Source of the DNA: Thomasclavelia spiroformis
GTDB taxonomy: Bacteria > Bacillota_I > Bacilli_A > Erysipelotrichales > Coprobacillaceae
NCBI GenBank assembly: GCA_018369555.1
Contig: JAGZCC010000016.1
Location: 1-40,499 of the forward strand
DNA length: 40,499 bases
Direction of reading: 5' to 3'
Part shown: positions 37,598 through 40,499 of the stretch, piece by piece
Layout: every line of letters begins with the position of its first letter
How positions within the stretch are numbered: position 1 is the stretch's first letter
The notes under the pieces: generated by a model
What the model was told of the DNA's origin: nothing
Databases searched by the model: none
Seen by the model: only the letters and a program-made list of their open reading frames with translations
Position numbers and translations under genes: made by a program

Positions 37598-38962
37598 TTA
37601 TAATGATCCTTTTCCATAAACTACACTTTTTACAGTCTTATACATAATTGTAAAGTCTAACCAAATTGACCAATTATGATAATAATAATCATCCAATTTA
37701 CATCGATAACTGAATTCAACATCACTTCTACCATTAGCCTGCCACATTCCCGTAACACCTGGTTTTAGCTTAATAATTGAATCATAATATTGACCCATAT
37801 CTTCTTTCTCTCTAGGAAGATAAGGTCTAGGGCCAATAAAACTCATTTCTCCTTTTAAAACATTAATAAACTGTGGCCATTCATCTAAAGAAGTTTTTCT
37901 TAAAAAATGACCAACTGGAGTGATTCTAGGATCATCTTTTAATTTTTTATTAGTCAAATATTCTTCTTTTATTTTAGAATCTTCCTTCATTAATCTTTCT
38001 AATTCTTTTTCAGCATTTGGTATCATTGATCTAAATTTATAAATTTTAATTAACTTACCATTTTTACCTATTCGATACTGTGAAAACATGATATTATCAT
38101 GATCTCCACTTTTTACATATTTATATTTTACATATATCATTAGGGGTAATAATGTTATTACCCCGGCTATACCTGCCAAAATATCAATAAATCTTTTAAT
38201 AAACTTATCTAATATACCAATTGTATCATTTGATGTAGCTATTAATAATTGTCCATCAAAATCCTGTACTTCTGATGAAAAAGTCATTGTTCCATTAACA
38301 TTTGGAAGATATTTTACAGATGCAACTTTTCCATAAATATCACTCATAACTTTATCGATTACTTGTTGATTAGCTTCAGGCAAAGCAATAATTATTTGTT
38401 CAATTTCATTATTTTTGATAGCCTCATTTAAATTATCGTAATCATATACTTTACTATATTTAATAATATTTTCTTGTTTAAAACCAAATAAATCATTTGT
38501 GTTATTTACATCTACATATCCTTTTACACTAGTTAATGCAAATCTATTATTATTAGATATTTTTCCAAGTCTAGCAGCTTCATAACCTGTACCAATTACT
38601 AAAGTTTTTCTTGCAAAAATTTCTCTAAATGCAATTCTTAAAAATCTTGATGCAAGTAAACTTATAATAAACATTGCAACGACCATAACTGTTAAATGGA
38701 TTCTACGGTCATATCCATAACTTTTAGGTACTAAAACTAATAAAGCAATAAAAAAACAAAAACTTGTTTTTACTAATTGTTTAATTTCATTCCAAATTAA
38801 ACATGTTTTCAAAGAATAATGGCCATAAATAAACATAAATAAAAAATATAATGTTCCTGAACCTATTATTAATTTTATATCCATATGAAAATATAGACAA
38901 ATGAAATAATACATTACTACCTCAATTGCAAAAAGCATAATAGGCATTAATTTTCTATTCAC
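37598..38962 (-). CDS. Priming undecaprenyl-phosphate sugar phosphotransferase (WbaP/CpsE type)
   Basis: This enzyme starts repeat-unit synthesis by moving a sugar 1-phosphate from a UDP-sugar to undecaprenyl phosphate. There are four N-terminal helices (to about residue 110), then a CoA-binding-like domain with VIGTGYEAARLGKI. The catalytic part carries KRFIDILAGIAGVI, the FSQYRIGKNGK segment, YKFRSMIPNAEKELERL, TSLDEWPQFINVLKGEMSFI with GPRPYL, and LKPGVTGMWQANGR. The frame opens at ATG 38980 with no ribosome site; a GTG at 38962 has AGAGGTGA upstream and is preferred. It is the first gene of the polymer operon. Confidence 0.92.
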   Translation of the reverse strand: MNRKLMPIMLFAIEVVMYYFICLYFHMDIKLIIGSGTLYFLFMFIYGHYSLKTCLIWNEIKQLVKTSFCFFIALLVLVPKSYGYDRRIHLTVMVVAMFIISLLASRFLRIAFREIFARKTLVIGTGYEAARLGKISNNNRFALTSVKGYVDVNNTNDLFGFKQENIIKYSKVYDYDNLNEAIKNNEIEQIIIALPEANQQVIDKVMSDIYGKVASVKYLPNVNGTMTFSSEVQDFDGQLLIATSNDTIGILDKFIKRFIDILAGIAGVITLLPLMIYVKYKYVKSGDHDNIMFSQYRIGKNGKLIKIYKFRSMIPNAEKELERLMKEDSKIKEEYLTNKKLKDDPRITPVGHFLRKTSLDEWPQFINVLKGEMSFIGPRPYLPREKEDMGQYYDSIIKLKPGVTGMWQANGRSDVEFSYRCKLDDYYYHNWSIWLDFTIMYKTVKSVVYGKGSL

Positions 38963-39030
38963 TATTTCACCTCTCATCATTTTATTTTAATTAATATTTT
39001 TAATAAAATTTCTACAAAATTCTCCCATTA

Positions 39031-39059
39031 ATAATACCACATATGAGAAAATTTGTCAT
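39031..39059 (-). promoter_or_regulatory. Promoter for the polysaccharide operon
   Basis: On the minus strand ATGACA (39054-39059) and TATTAT (39031-39036) are exactly 17 bp apart, about 68 bases before the priming transferase start. Its -35 region lies within the inverted repeat shared with the divergent plus-strand promoter. Confidence 0.65.
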
Positions 39060-39117
39060 TTTTACCTCGATTATTTGTCCATTTTTTACTATTTCTTAAA
39101 ATGACAAATTATCATAT
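39041..39117. repeat. Inverted repeat joining two divergent promoters
   Basis: The arms at 39041-39062 and 39098-39117 share ATATGA and a perfect 13-bp core, AATTTGTCATTTT and its complement. The arms contain the -35 boxes of both divergent promoters. It may be a binding site for a shared regulator or a simple promoter duplication. Confidence 0.7.
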
Positions 39118-39129
39118 ATAAGTTATAAT
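39101..39129 (+). promoter_or_regulatory. Promoter for the PAP2-like gene
   Basis: ATGACA (39101-39106) and TATAAT (39124-39129) are 17 bp apart, followed by AAAGGAGG (39134-39141) and the ATG at 39151. Confidence 0.75.
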
Positions 39130-39150
39130 AGTAAAAGGAGGTTTAACTTA

Positions 39151-39633
39151 ATGGAAACTTTTTATAAAAACATGAATAATTTTATTTGGCAACATCCATT
39201 TTTAAAAGGATGCATACACTTTACATCTAGATTTTGCCCATATATGATAATAATTTTCTATTCTTTATTTTTATTAAAAATTTATATTGAATGGCAAAGT
39301 CACCTCTTTTTCTTTATTAAAAATCCTTTATATGCTGTTTTAATTGCAATTGTACTGAAATTATTAATTAATAGAAAACGTCCAACACAAAAATATAATA
39401 TAAAACCTATTGATGATTTGAAAAGAAAAAACTATTCTTTTCCAAGTATTCAAATTGTTTTTGCCACTTCTATTGCTCTTACAGTTCTTAAATACGGTCC
39501 TAATATGGGGTTACTACTATCTGTATTGGCTATTGCATTGACTATTTCTAGATTTTTATCTGGAGTTCATTATTTAAGCGATATTGTCGTTAGTGTGTGT
39601 ATTGCATTTATTATTAATATAATTCTTATTTAA
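39151..39633 (+). CDS. PAP2-like membrane protein with altered second motif
   Basis: The 160-residue protein has about five membrane helices and the PAP2 phosphatase layout. Motif 1 is KLLINRKRP and motif 3 is SRFLSGVHYLSD, with the His that forms the phospho-enzyme intermediate. Motif 2, normally PSGH, reads FPSIQ, so the expected His acid is missing. Family members remove phosphate from undecaprenyl pyrophosphate or other lipids. Activity is uncertain here. Its divergent promoter mirrors that of the polysaccharide operon, which suggests linked expression, perhaps lipid-carrier recycling. The start has an excellent ribosome site. Confidence 0.85.
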   Translation: METFYKNMNNFIWQHPFLKGCIHFTSRFCPYMIIIFYSLFLLKIYIEWQSHLFFFIKNPLYAVLIAIVLKLLINRKRPTQKYNIKPIDDLKRKNYSFPSIQIVFATSIALTVLKYGPNMGLLLSVLAIALTISRFLSGVHYLSDIVVSVCIAFIINIILI

Positions 39634-39641
39634 CTATAAAA

Positions 39642-39694
39642 AATAAAATCCTGTTTAGACTAAAATCACTAATAGTTTAAACAGGATTTTATTA
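39642..39694. terminator. Bidirectional terminator between converging genes
   Basis: A long stem (AATAAAATCCTGTTTA ... TAAACAGGATTTTATT, extended by ACTA/TAGT) with T-rich flanks on both strands lies between the PAP2-like gene and the truncated L,D-transpeptidase, serving both. Confidence 0.8.
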
Positions 39695-39702
39695 TTCTAT
39701 TT

Positions 39703-39985
39703 TTATATATTAAGATCTGTTGGATCCCATGTTTGATCCGATGGAATTTTTTTAATTTTTGGTCTATTTAATGGATCAAATCTTCTCGATACTATTTTTA
39801 CTTTCGTTTTCAAAGCACAGTTATCATAAATCCATTTTGCATCTTCACAAGTCAATCTTACACATCCGTGTGAACATATTGTAACTAACTTATTATATTC
39901 TTCTGTTGATAATGTATATGGATTCATTTTATCATATGGAACAGAATGAAATAAAATTCTATTAACTATTCTTGTGAAATATTTC
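39703..39985 (-). pseudogene. L,D-transpeptidase (YkuD domain), 5' end lost at an IS66 junction
   Basis: The remaining C-terminal part, about 90 residues, keeps the conserved His in NRILFHSVPYDK and the catalytic Cys in ICSHGCVRLTCEDAKWIYDNC, the YkuD signature. Intact enzymes cross-link peptidoglycan (3-3 bonds) or attach proteins outside the membrane. The upstream part, with signal or membrane anchor and any substrate domains, is replaced by IS66 sequence. The frame runs on to an ATG at 40056, but that part is antisense to transposase code and not genuine. The protein is presumably dead. Confidence 0.8.
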
Positions 39986-40304
39986 ATATGCATTAGAATA
40001 CGAAAAAGGACTACGTGTATATCTTGATGATGGATATGTCCCAATGACCAATTCATTAGATGAAAGAACCATTAGGCCATTTACAATTGGTCGAAAGAAT
40101 TGGATGTTCTTAGCTTCGACTAAAGGAGCCAATGCAAGTGCTGCCGCTTTTAGCTTAATAGAGACAGCAAAAGCAAATCATCTTGATCCATATGACTATA
40201 TTGAGTACTTATTAGAAATAATGCCAAACATAGACTTTATTAAAAATCCTGAACGACTTGATGACTTTATGCCCTGGAGCGATCAAACACAATCAATATT
40301 TTAA
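39978..40304 (+). pseudogene. IS66-family transposase C-terminal fragment
   Basis: About 108 residues of TnpC remain: NISYALEYEKGLRVYLDDG, then TNSLDERTIRPFTIGRKNWMF, which contains the Glu of the DDE triad and the RPF-GRKNW signature. SLIETAKANHLDPYDYIEYLL and the final FMPWSD segment follow. The stop is the natural end. Everything upstream, including tnpA, tnpB and most of tnpC, is absent, and an in-frame TGA lies at 39975-39977. Confidence 0.88.
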
Positions 40305-40348
40305 AACGTTAACCAAATGATAATAATATCATTACAGTTAACGTTTTT
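40303..40348 (+). terminator. Terminator after the IS66 transposase fragment
   Basis: AAAACGTTAAC (40303-40313) pairs with GTTAACGTTTTT (40337-40348), with an inner AATGAT/ATCATT stem. It overlaps the stop codon of the transposase fragment. Confidence 0.7.
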
Positions 40349-40357
40349 ATATACACC

Positions 40358-40375
40358 ATTTTAATTGGCGCTTAC
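40358..40375. repeat. Right terminal repeat of the IS66 fragment
   Basis: The sequence ends TTGGCGCTTAC, which reads GTAAGCGCCAA inwards. IS66 elements typically start with GTAA at their ends. The next base begins IS3-family transposase sequence, so this marks the IS66 insertion edge. Confidence 0.6.
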
Positions 40376-40499
40376 GTTTCATTCACTGATAAAAAGAGAA
40401 TGGCTAAATCGATTCAAAATAATGGATTATAGACAAACATATCAATTAGTATTTGAGTATATTGAGACATTTTATAACACAGTAAGAATTCATAATCAT
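40376..40499 (+). pseudogene. IS3-family transposase fragment interrupted by IS66
   Basis: From 40377 to the window edge the frame reads FHSLIKREWLNRFKI and LVFEYIETFYNTVRIHNH, the C-terminal part of IS3-family OrfB with the FYN-x-x-R-x-H motif. The preceding residues (normally a MES-type segment with the catalytic Glu) are cut off at the IS66 end. The element may continue beyond the window. Confidence 0.75.

Noticed and set aside
14631..38962. A defence or phage-related island hidden in the long accessory region
   Set aside because: Every intact gene except two unknowns (the lipoprotein and the polytopic protein) fits glycan synthesis or export; no nuclease, toxin, integrase or phage structural motif was seen.
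39986..40056. N-terminal extension of the L,D-transpeptidase frame
   Set aside because: This part is antisense to genuine IS66 transposase code, so it is an accidental fusion.
1..40499. CRISPR array, tRNA, rRNA or riboswitch
   Set aside because: No regularly spaced direct repeats, no cloverleaf with conserved TTCGA loop and no known aptamer core were seen; apparent repeats are AT-rich low complexity.

Overview
The window is very AT-rich DNA from a low-GC Gram-positive (Bacillota). Gene order and protein sequences suggest an anaerobic gut lineage such as Erysipelotrichia (Thomasclavelia/Coprobacillus-like), but this is inferred from family resemblance, not from a marker search. No rRNA, tRNA, CRISPR array or intact mobile element is visible. 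Almost everything is transcribed right to left (minus strand).

Layout. (1) 1-3361: decayed gene for a secreted multidomain pectin-type enzyme (discoidin-like domain, GH88/GH105 unsaturated glycuronyl hydrolase domain, C-terminal accessory domains), broken by two frameshifts and one in-frame stop. (2) 3575-13325: a housekeeping block, ywlC/tsaC-rpiB-glyA-upp followed by the complete F-type ATP synthase operon atpI-B-E-F-H-A-G-D-C, with a promoter before atpI and a terminator after atpC. The c subunit carries the two-carboxylate motif known from Na+-coupled rotors. (3) 13497-14498: a small lipoprotein gene on the plus strand and a degraded aldo/keto reductase pseudogene. (4) 14603-39059: a long surface-polysaccharide region. 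It contains an LTA-synthase-like phosphatase-superfamily enzyme, a DUF1972 rhamnosyltransferase-type enzyme, a lipoprotein, many GT2/GT4/GT14 glycosyltransferases, dTDP-rhamnose synthesis (rmlD), an ABC polysaccharide exporter (Wzm/Wzt), a Wzx-type flippase, a DPM-like GT2 with a DUF2304 partner, a large polytopic membrane protein and a priming WbaP-type sugar-phosphate transferase. IS remnants and decayed genes cut it at 22165-22599, 27807-28627 and 30613-31120. (5) 39031-40499: a divergent PAP2-like membrane protein, then a 5'-truncated L,D-transpeptidase joined to an IS66 3' fragment, itself abutting an IS3-family transposase fragment.

How the genes work together. WbaP would load the first sugar phosphate on undecaprenyl phosphate. 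The GTs in 31149-37572 would extend it and Wzx would flip it. Separately, wzt-wzm-double GT2-rmlD (22804-27754) forms a compact rhamnan-like ABC-export module. So two export routes seem to sit in one locus, with insertion-sequence scars between modules, which suggests assembly by recombination.

I did not find a clearly new biological system. The most notable signals are the Na+-type c-ring motif, a full-length licD lacking any usable start codon, mirror-image divergent promoters at 39031-39129, and the paired export systems.
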